Positions 30,662 through 39,513 of a DNA stretch of 64,000 nucleotides are shown here, in pieces. Below the pieces are notes generated by a model. It was not told the DNA's origin, did not search any database, and saw only the letters and a list, made by a program, of their open reading frames with translations. Origin of the DNA: Klebsiella variicola (GTDB taxonomy: Bacteria > Pseudomonadota > Gammaproteobacteria > Enterobacterales > Enterobacteriaceae); NCBI RefSeq assembly GCF_000828055.2, contig NZ_CP010523.2:2170001-2234000 (forward strand), written 5' to 3'. Position numbers and translations under genes: made by a program. Position 1 is the first letter of the stretch; every line of letters starts with the position of its first letter.

Positions 30662-31126
30662 ATGCGCTTCTGGTTCATGTTGGCGGCGGCGTTAATTTTA
30701 GCCGGCTGCAGCAGCCATCGGGCACCGCCGCCGAATCCACGGCTGGCTGACTCCATCACGGTGGTGGCGAATCTGAACGAGCAGTTGCGTAGCTGGCGTG
30801 GCGCACCGTATCGCTACGGCGGCATGACGCCGCGCGGCGTCGACTGCTCCGGCTTCGTGGTGCGCACGTTTCGCGATAAATTTGCCCTCCAGCTGCCGCG
30901 TGAAACCCGCGAGCAGGCGGAAATCGGCACCCGCATCGATAAGCGCGATCTGCTGCCCGGCGATCTGGTGTTCTTCAAAACCGGCTCAGGGGAGAGCGGT
31001 TTGCACGTCGGCATCTACGATACCGATAACCAGTTTATCCATGCCTCCACCAGCCAGGGCGTCACCCGTTCCTCGCTGGATAACGTCTACTGGAACAAAA
31101 AGTTCTGGCAGGCGCGGCGTATCTGA
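30662..31126 (+). CDS. nlpC: NlpC/P60-family lipoprotein peptidase NlpC
   Basis: NlpC is a predicted outer-membrane lipoprotein with the NlpC/P60 cysteine-peptidase fold, which usually cleaves peptide bonds in cell-wall peptides. The 154 residues include lipobox LAGC (Cys16, then Ser), catalytic Cys62 in RGVDCSGFV, catalytic His in GLHVGIYD and the third polar residue (His) in FIHAS. It is full length compared with E. coli NlpC. A strong terminator follows. Confidence 0.96.
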   Translation: MRFWFMLAAALILAGCSSHRAPPPNPRLADSITVVANLNEQLRSWRGAPYRYGGMTPRGVDCSGFVVRTFRDKFALQLPRETREQAEIGTRIDKRDLLPGDLVFFKTGSGESGLHVGIYDTDNQFIHASTSQGVTRSSLDNVYWNKKFWQARRI

Positions 31127-31144
31127 CGTCATTCAGAAGCAAGA

Positions 31145-31168
31145 GGGAAGCGAGCGCTTCCCTTTTTT
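31145..31168 (+). terminator. Terminator after nlpC
   Basis: The stem GGGAAGC / GCTTCCC (loop GAGC) is followed by six T. Confidence 0.9.
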
Positions 31169-31239
31169 ATGCCGATAACCCTGCACTCCGCCCGTGTTAA
31201 TCCGCTGTTTGAGGCACTACACTGAAGGAAGGAGGAACC

Positions 31240-32682
31240 ATGACCCTTTCTTTTACCACCCACTGGCGGGATGAACTGCCGGATTTTTACACTTCCCTGT
31301 CACCGACGCCGCTGGATAACGCCCGACTCATCTGGCGTAACGCCCCGCTGGCGCAACAGCTGGGGGTGCCCGACGCCCTGTTCGCGCCTGAAAATGGGGC
31401 CGGTGTCTGGGGCGGCGAAGCGCTGCTTCCGGGCATGTCGCCGCTGGCGCAGGTATACAGCGGCCATCAGTTTGGCGCCTGGGCCGGCCAGCTGGGCGAC
31501 GGACGCGGGATCCTGCTCGGTGAGCAGCAGCTTGCGGATGGTCGCCGTTACGACTGGCATCTGAAAGGCGCCGGCCTGACCCCCTATTCGCGGATGGGGG
31601 ACGGGCGCGCTGTACTGCGCTCGACGATCCGGGAAAGTCTGGCGTCGGAGGCGATGCACGCCCTGGGGATCCCGACGACGCGCGCCCTGGCGATGGTGAC
31701 CAGCGATACCCCGATCTACCGCGAGCGCGTGGAGCCTGGCGCGATGCTGATGCGGGTGGCCGAGAGTCATGTCCGCTTCGGCCATTTCGAACATTTTTAC
31801 TATCGCCGTGAGCCGCAGAAGGTCCAGCAATTGGCCGACTATGTTATTCGCCACCACTGGCCGCAGCTGCAGGATGAGGCAGACAAGTATCTGTTATGGT
31901 TCCGTGACGTTGTCACGCGCACCGCGCAGACCATCGCCAGCTGGCAAACCGTGGGCTTTGCCCATGGGGTGATGAATACCGACAACATGTCGATTCTCGG
32001 TCTGACCATCGACTACGGCCCGTATGGCTTCCTTGACGATTTTCAACCGGACTTCATCTGCAACCACTCCGATTATCAGGGGCGCTACAGTTTTGAAAAC
32101 CAGCCGGCGGTGGGGCTGTGGAATCTGCAGCGTCTCGCCCAATCGCTGTCGCCGTTTATCAGCGCTGAAGCGTTAAACGCGGCGCTGGATGAGTATCAGC
32201 ACGCCTTGCTGACCGCTTATGGCCAGCGGATGCGCGATAAACTCGGCCTGTTCAGCCAGCAGAAAGGGGATAACGACCTGCTGGACGGGCTGTTTGCCCT
32301 GATGATCCGTGAGAAGAGCGACTATACCCGAACGTTCCGCCTGCTGAGCCACAGCGAACAGCTCAGCGCCGCCTCGCCGCTGCGCGACGAGTTTATCGAT
32401 CGGGCGGCTTTCGACATCTGGTTTGCCGGGTATCGTGCGCGCCTGCGTGATGAACAGGTGGATGACGCGCAGCGCCAGCAGCGGATGCAGGGCGTAAATC
32501 CGGCGCTGGTGTTACGCAACTGGCTGGCGCAGCGGGCGATAGAGCAGGCCGAGGCGGGCGATATGGGCGAGCTGGAGCGCCTGCATGCCGCGCTGGCAGA
32601 CCCCTTTACCGATCGCGAGGACGACTACGTCCGCCGCCCACCGGACTGGGGGAAACGTCTGGAAGTCAGCTGCTCGAGCTAA
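31240..32682 (+). CDS. selO: Protein adenylyltransferase SelO (YdiU)
   Basis: SelO is a pseudokinase-fold enzyme that transfers AMP from ATP to Ser, Thr or Tyr of target proteins and is linked to redox stress. The 480 residues match E. coli YdiU throughout, including the nucleotide site [31 protein letters not shown] and the [13 protein letters not shown] / [11 protein letters not shown] loops. As in E. coli, the C-terminus is EVSCSS, with Cys at the place where eukaryotic SelO has selenocysteine. AGGAGGAACC before the ATG is a strong ribosome-binding site. It is a single-gene unit, convergent with hemP. Confidence 0.96.
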   Translation: MTLSFTTHWRDELPDFYTSLSPTPLDNARLIWRNAPLAQQLGVPDALFAPENGAGVWGGEALLPGMSPLAQVYSGHQFGAWAGQLGDGRGILLGEQQLADGRRYDWHLKGAGLTPYSRMGDGRAVLRSTIRESLASEAMHALGIPTTRALAMVTSDTPIYRERVEPGAMLMRVAESHVRFGHFEHFYYRREPQKVQQLADYVIRHHWPQLQDEADKYLLWFRDVVTRTAQTIASWQTVGFAHGVMNTDNMSILGLTIDYGPYGFLDDFQPDFICNHSDYQGRYSFENQPAVGLWNLQRLAQSLSPFISAEALNAALDEYQHALLTAYGQRMRDKLGLFSQQKGDNDLLDGLFALMIREKSDYTRTFRLLSHSEQLSAASPLRDEFIDRAAFDIWFAGYRARLRDEQVDDAQRQQRMQGVNPALVLRNWLAQRAIEQAEAGDMGELERLHAALADPFTDREDDYVRRPPDWGKRLEVSCSS

Positions 32683-32689
32683 CTCGCCT

Positions 32690-32710
32690 CGCCCCGCGCT
32701 CAGCGGGGCG
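32690..32710. terminator. Hairpin between convergent selO and hemP
   Basis: CGCCCCGC / GCGGGGCG (loop GCTCA) has no clear T-run and overlaps the gap between the two stops. Confidence 0.45.
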
Positions 32711-32711
32711 C

Positions 32712-32900
32712 TTACTTGGTCAGAATTAACTTCCCGGCGTTGGTCTGGCGCAGCAGATAGCGCTGGCCGCCATGTTCGATGACTACCCGTCCTTCGCTAC
32801 CTAACAGCACCCGACTGCTAATCTGCCTGTCCGTCGCCACGGGATAGGGGGCATTGTCTTTTGGTTTTTCAGCTGTGGCAGTGTTATCCATACGCGTCAT
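32712..32900 (-). CDS. hemP: Hemin uptake protein HemP (YdiE)
   Basis: This 62-residue protein of the HemP/YdiE family is associated with haem uptake and Fur control. The C-terminal core SSRVLLGSEGRVVIEHGGQ ... LLRQTNAGKLILTK matches E. coli YdiE. The start is placed at 32900 (MTRMDNTATAEKPK), with GAGAG just upstream. The longer frame from 32966 would read through a near-perfect Fur box and is therefore promoter, not coding. It neighbours aroH, as in E. coli. Confidence 0.88.
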   Translation of the reverse strand: MTRMDNTATAEKPKDNAPYPVATDRQISSRVLLGSEGRVVIEHGGQRYLLRQTNAGKLILTK

Positions 32901-32924
32901 AGCTCTCAAAATAAAAATCAAAGC

Positions 32925-32943
32925 AACAATGATAATCATTATC
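32925..32943 (-). promoter_or_regulatory. Fur box upstream of hemP
   Basis: The segment AACAATGATAATCATTATC (32925-32943, written on the + strand) agrees with the 19-bp Fur consensus at 17 of 19 positions and lies 25 bases before the hemP start. Iron-repressed expression of hemP is expected. Confidence 0.85.
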
Positions 32944-33008
32944 AATAATGTTGTTTTTGACGGCAAGCGTTATTTATCGTGTTACCGGATTTGGTAGGGG
33001 AGTCACCG

Positions 33009-33039
33009 AAGGAAATTGCCCGCCGCAGGCGCGACGGGC
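33009..33039 (-). terminator. Terminator downstream of aroH
   Basis: On the minus strand a 9-bp stem GCCCGTCGC / GCGGCGGGC (one G-T pair) is followed by AATTTCCTT, eight bases after the aroH stop. Confidence 0.5.
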
Positions 33040-33046
33040 GGAGCGG

Positions 33047-34093
33047 TTACAGACGGGTAGCGGTGGCGGCGGCCAGCTCGCTCAATAACCTTTCGCTGTC
33101 ATCCCAGCTCAGGCAGGGGTCGGTGATCGACTGGCCCCAGGTCAGCGGCTGGCCGGGGACCACTTTCTGGGTGCCTTCCTGCAGGAAGCTCTCTGCCATA
33201 ATCCCGGCGATGGCGGTGGAGCCCGCGCGAATTTGCTGACAGATATCGGCGCACACCTCCAGCTGACGGCGGTGCTGCTTCTGGCAGTTGCCATGGCTGA
33301 AATCAACGACCAGCTGTTCCGGCAGATCGAATTCACGCAGCGCCTCGCCGGCGGCAGCGATATCCTCGGCATGATAGTTTGGCTGTTTGCCGCCGCGCAT
33401 AATGATATGCCCGTACGGGTTGCCGCTGGTCTGGTAAATCGTCATCTGCCCCTGCTTGTCCGGAGAGAGGAACATATGGCTGGCGCGGGAGGCGCGGATG
33501 GCGTCCACCGCAATGCGCGTATTGCCATCGGTGCCGTTTTTAAACCCGACCGGGCAGGAGAGCGCTGAGGCCATCTCACGGTGGATCTGGCTTTCTGTGG
33601 TGCGCGCCCCGATGGCACCCCAGCTGATGAGATCGGCGATAAACTGACCGGTCACCATATCGAGAAACTCGGTGGCCGTCGGTACCCCCAGCTCATTTAC
33701 CTGCAGCAGCAGGCGCCGCGCCAGCTCGATTCCGTGGTTGACCCGGTAGCTGCCGTTGAGGTCCGGATCGGAGATTAAGCCTTTCCAGCCCACCACGGTA
33801 CGCGGTTTTTCAAAGTAGGTGCGCATCACGATCTCCAGCTGCGGCTGGTAGCGCTCGCGCATGCCCTGCAGGCGGCGGGCATACTCCAGCGCCGCGTCGG
33901 TATCGTGAATGGAGCAGGGGCCGATAATCACCAGCAGGCGGCGGTCTTCCCCGTTGAGGATTTTTTCAATTCGGCGGCGGGAGGCCGAAACGTGGGCGGC
34001 CACGTCGGCCGTGACGGGATGGCGCTGGGCCAGTTCCGCGGGCGTTACCAGGCTTTCAATGCGCGCGGTACGCAATTCGTCTGTTTTATTCAT
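33047..34093 (-). CDS. aroH: Trp-sensitive DAHP synthase
   Basis: AroH condenses phosphoenolpyruvate and erythrose 4-phosphate into DAHP, the first step of the shikimate pathway, and is the Trp-inhibited isoenzyme. Start MNKTDELRTARIESLVTPAE at 34093 gives 348 residues, as in E. coli; the frame open from 34189 is unsupported. The active-site blocks IIGPCSIHD, GWKGLISDPDLNGSY, GARTTESQIHREMAS and VDFSHGNCQKQHRRQ are intact. A TrpR-type palindrome lies about 145 bases upstream. ppsR is upstream on the same strand. Confidence 0.97.
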   Translation of the reverse strand: MNKTDELRTARIESLVTPAELAQRHPVTADVAAHVSASRRRIEKILNGEDRRLLVIIGPCSIHDTDAALEYARRLQGMRERYQPQLEIVMRTYFEKPRTVVGWKGLISDPDLNGSYRVNHGIELARRLLLQVNELGVPTATEFLDMVTGQFIADLISWGAIGARTTESQIHREMASALSCPVGFKNGTDGNTRIAVDAIRASRASHMFLSPDKQGQMTIYQTSGNPYGHIIMRGGKQPNYHAEDIAAAGEALREFDLPEQLVVDFSHGNCQKQHRRQLEVCADICQQIRAGSTAIAGIMAESFLQEGTQKVVPGQPLTWGQSITDPCLSWDDSERLLSELAAATATRL

Positions 34094-34236
34094 TGGGGTC
34101 TCAAAAATCTGTTTCTTCCGCGGCGAAAATGCCGGGAAGTGATGCGCATCACGATAAACCAATCCCTGCTTATTGCAAGAGCAGGGCATGATCCTGTATA
34201 GGCCACGGGTGATAGCATAAACAAATTTTTAATAAT

Positions 34237-34254
34237 GTACTAGTGTGTTAGTAC
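34237..34254 (-). promoter_or_regulatory. Putative TrpR operator of aroH
   Basis: GTACTAGTGTGTTAGTAC has palindromic arms (GTACTA/TAGTAC) and matches the trp operator core GAACTAGTTAACTAGTAC at 13 of 18 positions. It overlaps the ppsR stop codon and lies in the expected aroH promoter region; TrpR control of aroH is established in E. coli. Confidence 0.6.
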
Positions 34255-35081
34255 ATTCTGCGATTCAGCCCCATGATGTCCATGATTTTTGTCGCAATTT
34301 CCTCAACAGAATAATTGGTACTGTTCAGGCACGGGATTTTATTTTTGCGATACAGGGCCTCCACTTCGGTCACCTCCATCCGACACTGACGCAGAGAGGC
34401 GTAGCGGCTGTTTTCCCGACGCTCTTCGCGGATGGCCGCCAGCCGTTCGGGGTTGATGGTCAGGCCGAACATCTTATGTTGCAGGGGCTTCAGCGACGCC
34501 GGCAGCACCAGATTGTCCATATCGTCGGCGATAAACGGATAGTTGGCGGCGCGAATGCCGTACTGCATGGCGAGGTACAGACTGGTGGGCGTCTTGCCGC
34601 AGCGCGACACACCGAGGAGGATCACCTGGGCCTGATCGAGGTTACGCAGGGAGATGCCATCGTCGTGGGCGAGGGTGTAATCGATGGCGGCGATACGCGC
34701 ATCGTATTTGATCAGGTTCCCGGGGTTCAGGCCGTGAGTACGGTGGGCCACTGGCGTCGGGTCGAGGTTGAGCTCCTGCTGCAGCGGGGCCACCAGCGCC
34801 TGCACGATGTCCTGACAAAAACCTTCACTTTGCAGAATAATGTCGCGGATTTCCGGGATGACGATGGAATAGAACACCAGCGGGCGAATACCCGTTTGCT
34901 GGTAGATGGCGTCGATCTGCTCCTTTACCGCCCGCGCGCGGCTGATGTTTTCGACAAACGGCAGAGTCACGCTGCTGATGGCAACCGGGAATTGCGACAT
35001 CACGGCATGCCCCAGCACTTCTGCCGTAATGGCGGTACCGTCAGAAATATAAAATACGTGGCGATCTACAGCACTTTCCAT
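34248..35081 (-). CDS. ppsR: PEP synthase regulatory kinase/pyrophosphorylase
   Basis: PpsR (YdiA, DUF299) inactivates PpsA by ADP-dependent phosphorylation of an active-site Thr and reactivates it by Pi-dependent dephosphorylation. The start [19 protein letters not shown] at 35081 gives 277 residues, as in E. coli; an ATG nine bases upstream is less likely. The P-loop [11 protein letters not shown] lies near residue 153. It diverges from its target gene ppsA, the standard arrangement. Confidence 0.96.
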   Translation of the reverse strand: MESAVDRHVFYISDGTAITAEVLGHAVMSQFPVAISSVTLPFVENISRARAVKEQIDAIYQQTGIRPLVFYSIVIPEIRDIILQSEGFCQDIVQALVAPLQQELNLDPTPVAHRTHGLNPGNLIKYDARIAAIDYTLAHDDGISLRNLDQAQVILLGVSRCGKTPTSLYLAMQYGIRAANYPFIADDMDNLVLPASLKPLQHKMFGLTINPERLAAIREERRENSRYASLRQCRMEVTEVEALYRKNKIPCLNSTNYSVEEIATKIMDIMGLNRRMY

Positions 35082-35312
35082 TTTGACCATCCGGTATAAT
35101 GAGTTTAATTGCCTGAATACGGATATTAAATTTAAGCATATCCCTGTTTGATTTGTCTCTTGTTAAAATTGAAACGCTATTTTTGTTTTTTATGAAAAGG
35201 GTGGTTCATTTTCTTCTTTTTGCCGTTATTTCCAGCGTTTTTCGTCATAATTCCTAAAAATCATCAAGTTAGCTATATCGCGGGAACAGTCCGAAAAATG
35301 AAAAAATAATTT

Positions 35313-35328
35313 GCTTGAACGATTCACC
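35313..35328. promoter_or_regulatory. Cra (FruR) operator upstream of ppsA
   Basis: GCTTGAACGATTCACC, whose complement reads GGTGAATCGTTCAAGC, fits the Cra consensus (TGAATCGNTTCA core). It sits 93-108 bases before the ppsA start, where Cra activates ppsA in E. coli. The gap 35082-35420 otherwise holds the divergent promoters only. Confidence 0.75.
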
Positions 35329-35420
35329 GTTTTTTTCAGCCCCATAAATATGTCAGGATAATCCTGCAGTCGATCGTGAATTTTTTTTCACTGGTATTAA
35401 ATCACAAAAGGATTGTCTCG

Positions 35421-37799
35421 ATGTCCAACAATGGCTCGTCACCGCTGGTGCTTTGGTATAACCAACTCGGCATGAATGATGTAGACAGAGTTGGGGGCAA
35501 AAATGCCTCCCTTGGTGAAATGATTACAAACCTGTCCGGTATGGGTGTTTCCGTGCCTAACGGGTTTGCCACCACCGCTGATGCTTTTGATCAGTTCCTG
35601 GACCAAAGCGGTGTTAACCAGCGCATTTATGCACTGCTGGATGAAACCGACATTGACGACGTTTCCGCATTAGCGAAAGCGGGCGCGCAGATCCGTCAGT
35701 GGATCATCGACACCCCTTTCCAGAGCGAACTGGAAAACGCGATTCGCGATGCTTATGACCTGCTGTCCGCCGATGACGCCGAGGCCTCATTTGCCGTGCG
35801 CTCTTCCGCTACTGCGGAAGATATGCCGGACGCCTCCTTCGCCGGGCAGCAAGAGACATTCCTCAACGTGCAGGGCTTTGACGCCGTGCTCGTTGCCGTG
35901 AAGCACGTGTTTGCCTCACTGTTTAACGATCGCGCGATCTCCTATCGCGTGCATCAGGGTTACGATCACCGCGGCGTGGCGCTTTCCGCCGGGGTGCAGA
36001 GGATGGTCCGCTCCGATCTGGCCTCCTCCGGCGTCATGTTCTCTATCGATACCGAGTCCGGTTTTGACCAGGTGGTGTTTATCACCTCGGCGTGGGGCCT
36101 CGGCGAGATGGTGGTGCAGGGCGCGGTGAACCCGGATGAATTCTACGTCCACAAGCCGACGCTGGCCGCTGGCCGCCCGGCCATCGTGCGCCGCACCATG
36201 GGGTCGAAAAAGATCCGCATGGTATATGCGCCGACTCAGGAGCACGGCAAGCAGGTGCGTATCGAAGATGTGCCGCAGGCGCAGCGCGATGTTTTCTCGT
36301 TAACCAACGAGGAGGTGCAGGAGCTGGCGAAGCAGGCGGTGCAGATCGAGAAGCACTACGGCCGTCCGATGGATATCGAGTGGGCGAAAGATGGCCACAC
36401 CGGTAAGCTGTTTATCGTTCAGGCGCGTCCGGAAACCGTGCGTTCCCGCGGCCAGGTGATGGAGCGTTATACCCTCCACGCTCAGGGGCAGATCATCGCC
36501 GAAGGGCGCGCCATCGGCCACCGCATTGGCGCCGGCCCGGTGAAGGTGATCCACGATATCAGCGAGATGAACCGCATCGAACCTGGCGACGTGCTGGTCA
36601 CCGACATGACCGACCCGGACTGGGAACCGATCATGAAGAAAGCCTCGGCGATCGTCACCAACCGCGGCGGACGTACCTGCCACGCGGCGATTATCGCCCG
36701 TGAGCTGGGGATCCCGGCGGTGGTCGGTTGCGGCGATGCCACCGATCGCATTCAGGAAAACCAGAACGTGACCGTCTCCTGCGCCGAAGGCGACACCGGC
36801 TACGTTTACGCCGAGCTGCTGGACTTCAGCGTCAAGAGCTCCAGCGTTGGCGAGATGCCGGATCTGCCGCTGAAGGTGATGATGAACGTCGGCAACCCGG
36901 ATCGTGCGTTTGACTTTGCCTGCCTGCCGAACGAAGGCGTGGGTCTGGCGCGGCTGGAATTTATCATCAACCGCATGATTGGCGTTCACCCGCGCGCGCT
37001 GCTGGAGTTTGACGACCAGGAGCCGGGCCTGCAGAACGAAATCCGCGAGCTGATGAAAGGCTACGATTCGCCGAGAGAGTTCTACGTCGGCCGTCTGACC
37101 GAAGGGATCGCTACCCTTGGCGCCGCCTTCTACCCGAAACGTGTCATCGTGCGTTTGTCGGACTTCAAATCGAATGAGTACGCCAACCTGGTGGGCGGCG
37201 AGCGCTATGAGCCGGAAGAAGAGAACCCGATGCTCGGCTTCCGCGGCGCCGGACGCTACGTTTCCGAAAGCTTCCGCGACTGCTTCGCGCTGGAGTGTGA
37301 AGCGATGAAGCGCGTGCGTAACGACATGGGGCTGACCAACGTTGAAGTGATGGTGCCGTTTGTGCGTACCGTCGCCCAGGCGAAAGCGGTGGTCGAAGAG
37401 CTGGAGCGTCAGGGGCTGAAGCGCGGCGAGAACGGGCTGAAGATCATTATGATGTGTGAGATCCCATCGAACGCCTTGCTGGCCGAGCAGTTCCTCGAGT
37501 ACTTCGACGGCTTCTCCATCGGTTCGAACGACATGACCCAGCTGGCGCTCGGTCTGGATCGCGACTCCGGCGTGGTCTCTGAGCTGTTTGATGAGCGCAA
37601 CGACGCGGTGAAAGCCCTGCTGTCGATGGCGATCCGCGCAGCGAAAAAACAGGGCAAATACGTCGGCATCTGCGGCCAGGGGCCGTCTGACCATGAAGAT
37701 TTTGCCGCCTGGCTGATGGAAGAAGGGATCGACAGTCTGTCCCTCAACCCGGATACCGTGGTGCAAACCTGGTTAGGTCTGGCGGAACTGAAAAAATAA
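35421..37799 (+). CDS. ppsA: Phosphoenolpyruvate synthase
   Basis: PpsA converts pyruvate, ATP and water to phosphoenolpyruvate, AMP and Pi for gluconeogenesis. The start [17 protein letters not shown] at 35421 (AAAGGA upstream) gives 792 residues, identical in length to E. coli; the frame from 35376 adds unsupported residues. An N-terminal ATP-grasp domain (about 1-350), a mobile phosphohistidine domain ([14 protein letters not shown], His near 421; Thr of the same motif is the PpsR target) and the C-terminal PEP-binding barrel are present. Regulation by Cra is likely. A strong terminator follows. Confidence 0.98.
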   Translation: MSNNGSSPLVLWYNQLGMNDVDRVGGKNASLGEMITNLSGMGVSVPNGFATTADAFDQFLDQSGVNQRIYALLDETDIDDVSALAKAGAQIRQWIIDTPFQSELENAIRDAYDLLSADDAEASFAVRSSATAEDMPDASFAGQQETFLNVQGFDAVLVAVKHVFASLFNDRAISYRVHQGYDHRGVALSAGVQRMVRSDLASSGVMFSIDTESGFDQVVFITSAWGLGEMVVQGAVNPDEFYVHKPTLAAGRPAIVRRTMGSKKIRMVYAPTQEHGKQVRIEDVPQAQRDVFSLTNEEVQELAKQAVQIEKHYGRPMDIEWAKDGHTGKLFIVQARPETVRSRGQVMERYTLHAQGQIIAEGRAIGHRIGAGPVKVIHDISEMNRIEPGDVLVTDMTDPDWEPIMKKASAIVTNRGGRTCHAAIIARELGIPAVVGCGDATDRIQENQNVTVSCAEGDTGYVYAELLDFSVKSSSVGEMPDLPLKVMMNVGNPDRAFDFACLPNEGVGLARLEFIINRMIGVHPRALLEFDDQEPGLQNEIRELMKGYDSPREFYVGRLTEGIATLGAAFYPKRVIVRLSDFKSNEYANLVGGERYEPEEENPMLGFRGAGRYVSESFRDCFALECEAMKRVRNDMGLTNVEVMVPFVRTVAQAKAVVEELERQGLKRGENGLKIIMMCEIPSNALLAEQFLEYFDGFSIGSNDMTQLALGLDRDSGVVSELFDERNDAVKALLSMAIRAAKKQGKYVGICGQGPSDHEDFAAWLMEEGIDSLSLNPDTVVQTWLGLAELKK

Positions 37800-37818
37800 G
37801 TTCGCCCTGACAGCACCG

Positions 37819-37849
37819 ATCCCCGGCAGCGATGCCGGGGATTTTTTTT
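37819..37849 (+). terminator. Terminator of ppsA
   Basis: A 10-bp perfect stem ATCCCCGGCA / TGCCGGGGAT (loop GCGA) is followed by seven T. Confidence 0.92.
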
Positions 37850-37887
37850 GCCTGTTGCAGGCTGTCCGCTGTGGCGTTGCGCAGGAC

Positions 37888-37993
37888 AAAAAAAAGCCCA
37901 TCGTGGGAGATGGGCAAAGACTACACACAGCAATTCGTTGTTTCACTCAGGGGATTTCCATGCTTATAAATCAAGGTGTTGATTTATAACCGT
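37888..37993 (-). ncRNA. rprA: Small regulatory RNA RprA
   Basis: The 106-nt minus-strand segment aligns almost base for base with E. coli RprA as I recall it: 5' ACGGTTATAAATCAACACC, the first hairpin formed by ATAAATCAA/TTGATTTAT, the single-stranded region including GGAAATCCCCTGAGTGAAAC, and the terminator GCCCATC/GATGGGC followed by eight T. RprA, with Hfq, opens the rpoS leader to raise RpoS translation and is itself induced by the RcsCDB envelope-stress system. As in E. coli it lies just downstream of ydiK on the same strand. Confidence 0.95.
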
Positions 37994-38149
37994 GAGCTAA
38001 TAGTAGGCAGCGGGGCCTTTGCCGTCGATCAGATTCCTCTCAATAGTTAAATTGTTGTGAAGGACCGGGGGAGGAAAGCGAGGGGAATGGCGCTCAGGGC
38101 CAGCGCGTTGCCGGCGATCAATAAATTTTGCTTAACAATAGGCGGGCAA

Positions 38150-38174
38150 GGAAACAGGCGGGTCTCCCCGCCTG
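38150..38174 (-). terminator. Terminator of ydiK
   Basis: On the minus strand CAGGCGGG / CCCGCCTG (loop GAGA) is followed by TTTCCTT, directly after the ydiK stop. Confidence 0.65.
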
Positions 38175-38182
38175 CCAGGGCA

Positions 38183-39295
38183 TTACTTGCGCCCAGCCTC
38201 CAGCTCGCTAAGCTCTTCGAGGACGACATCGGGGTCTTTCGGCGGCGGCGGCACTTCGTGTACCCAGGCGTCATACAGACGCCAGGAGACGGCCAGCAGC
38301 ACTGGACCGATAAACAGACCGATCATGCCGAAGGCGATCAGTCCGCCAATGACGCCGGTAAGGATGAGGATCATCGGCAGGTCGGCGCCCATACGGATAA
38401 GCACCGGACGAATGACGTTGTCCATGGTGCCAACCACGCAGCTCCACACCAGCAGCACGGTGCCCCAGGTGGTGTCCCCGCTCCAGTAAAGCCAGATAAT
38501 CGACGGCACCAGAACCAGCAAAGGGCCGAGCTGGACCAGACAGGTAAAGATCATCACCACGGTCAGCAGAGCGGCGTAGGGCACGCCAGAGATGGCAAGG
38601 CCGATCCCGCCCAGCACCGCCTGAGTAAGGGCCGTCACCACCACGCCCAGCGCCACGGCGCGCACGGCCTGGCCGGCCAGCAGCACCGCGGCATCGCCGC
38701 GTTTGGCTGCGAGGCGTGTAGCGAAGTAGCGGAAACCGTAGGCCACCTGCTCGCCGCGCCAGTAGAGCAGCGTGCTGAACAACAGCATCAGACCGCAGTA
38801 GACCAGCAGCTTGCCGATGTGCGCCGCTTGCCCGACAAACCAGCTGGTGGTAGTGCCAATATAGGGGCGAACCTTGGCCATAATCGCCGAGCCGCCCATA
38901 TCCAGCAGACCATGCCAGGCGGAGTACAGCTTATCGCCGACCAGCGGCACGCTGTTCAGCCAGGCGAAATCCGGCAGCGTCACATTTCCACTGCTGATAA
39001 GTTTGATCAGCGGGACGCTGTTATCCACCAGGCTGTTGACCAGCAGAGCGATAGGAATAACGAATAGCAAAAACAGCAGCAGGGTCATCGCCAGCACCGC
39101 CAGCATCCGTTTGCCAAACAGCACGCGCTGCAGACGCAGTAGCACCGGCCAGGTGGCGATCACCACCGTACCGGCCCAGGCGAAGGACAGAATAAACGGC
39201 TGCACAACCCACAGGCAGGATATGATAATCAGGGCCAGGAACAGCACCGACAGCAGTATTTGCGGAATGTCCCGAGGCTGATGGGGGTTTATCAT
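38183..39295 (-). CDS. ydiK: AI-2E family inner-membrane transporter YdiK
   Basis: This 370-residue polytopic protein of the PerM/AI-2E (UPF0118) family has about eight hydrophobic helices, with a conserved soluble loop between the early helices and the motif GLAISGVPYAALL. It matches E. coli YdiK in length and context. The substrate is unknown; related proteins export AI-2 or act as Na+/H+ carriers. It diverges from ydiJ and lies upstream of rprA. Confidence 0.93.
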   Translation of the reverse strand: MINPHQPRDIPQILLSVLFLALIIISCLWVVQPFILSFAWAGTVVIATWPVLLRLQRVLFGKRMLAVLAMTLLLFLLFVIPIALLVNSLVDNSVPLIKLISSGNVTLPDFAWLNSVPLVGDKLYSAWHGLLDMGGSAIMAKVRPYIGTTTSWFVGQAAHIGKLLVYCGLMLLFSTLLYWRGEQVAYGFRYFATRLAAKRGDAAVLLAGQAVRAVALGVVVTALTQAVLGGIGLAISGVPYAALLTVVMIFTCLVQLGPLLVLVPSIIWLYWSGDTTWGTVLLVWSCVVGTMDNVIRPVLIRMGADLPMILILTGVIGGLIAFGMIGLFIGPVLLAVSWRLYDAWVHEVPPPPKDPDVVLEELSELEAGRK

Positions 39296-39513
39296 AGAGA
39301 AATTTTACCTTTCCAGTCGCGCCAAAAAGCTGGCGCCGCGTAAATCCATGTACTGATAATAATATCAATAATATTGCCGGGCTGATTTTGCACAGAAAAC
39401 ACGTGGGCGCATATGAAAAAAATGTGATAAAAAGTTGAATGCGCTACGCAAACGTTTAGTTAGCACCAACACAATATTTTCAAACACAACATAGTCAGGC
39501 AGGGTCAAGTGTG

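Noticed and set aside
32640-32682. Possible selenocysteine site at the SelO C-terminus
   Set aside because: The codon in EVSCSS is an ordinary Cys codon and no in-frame TGA or SECIS-like hairpin is required.
32901-32966. N-terminal extension of HemP with a hydrophobic segment (MPSKTTLLIMIIIVALIFIL)
   Set aside because: The apparent membrane helix is the translation of a Fur box and AT-rich promoter; homologues begin after it.
36300-37766. 488-codon open frame antisense to ppsA
   Set aside because: High-GC shadow frame; the sense strand is a full-length, conserved ppsA, and the antisense product resembles no family and has no ribosome-binding site.
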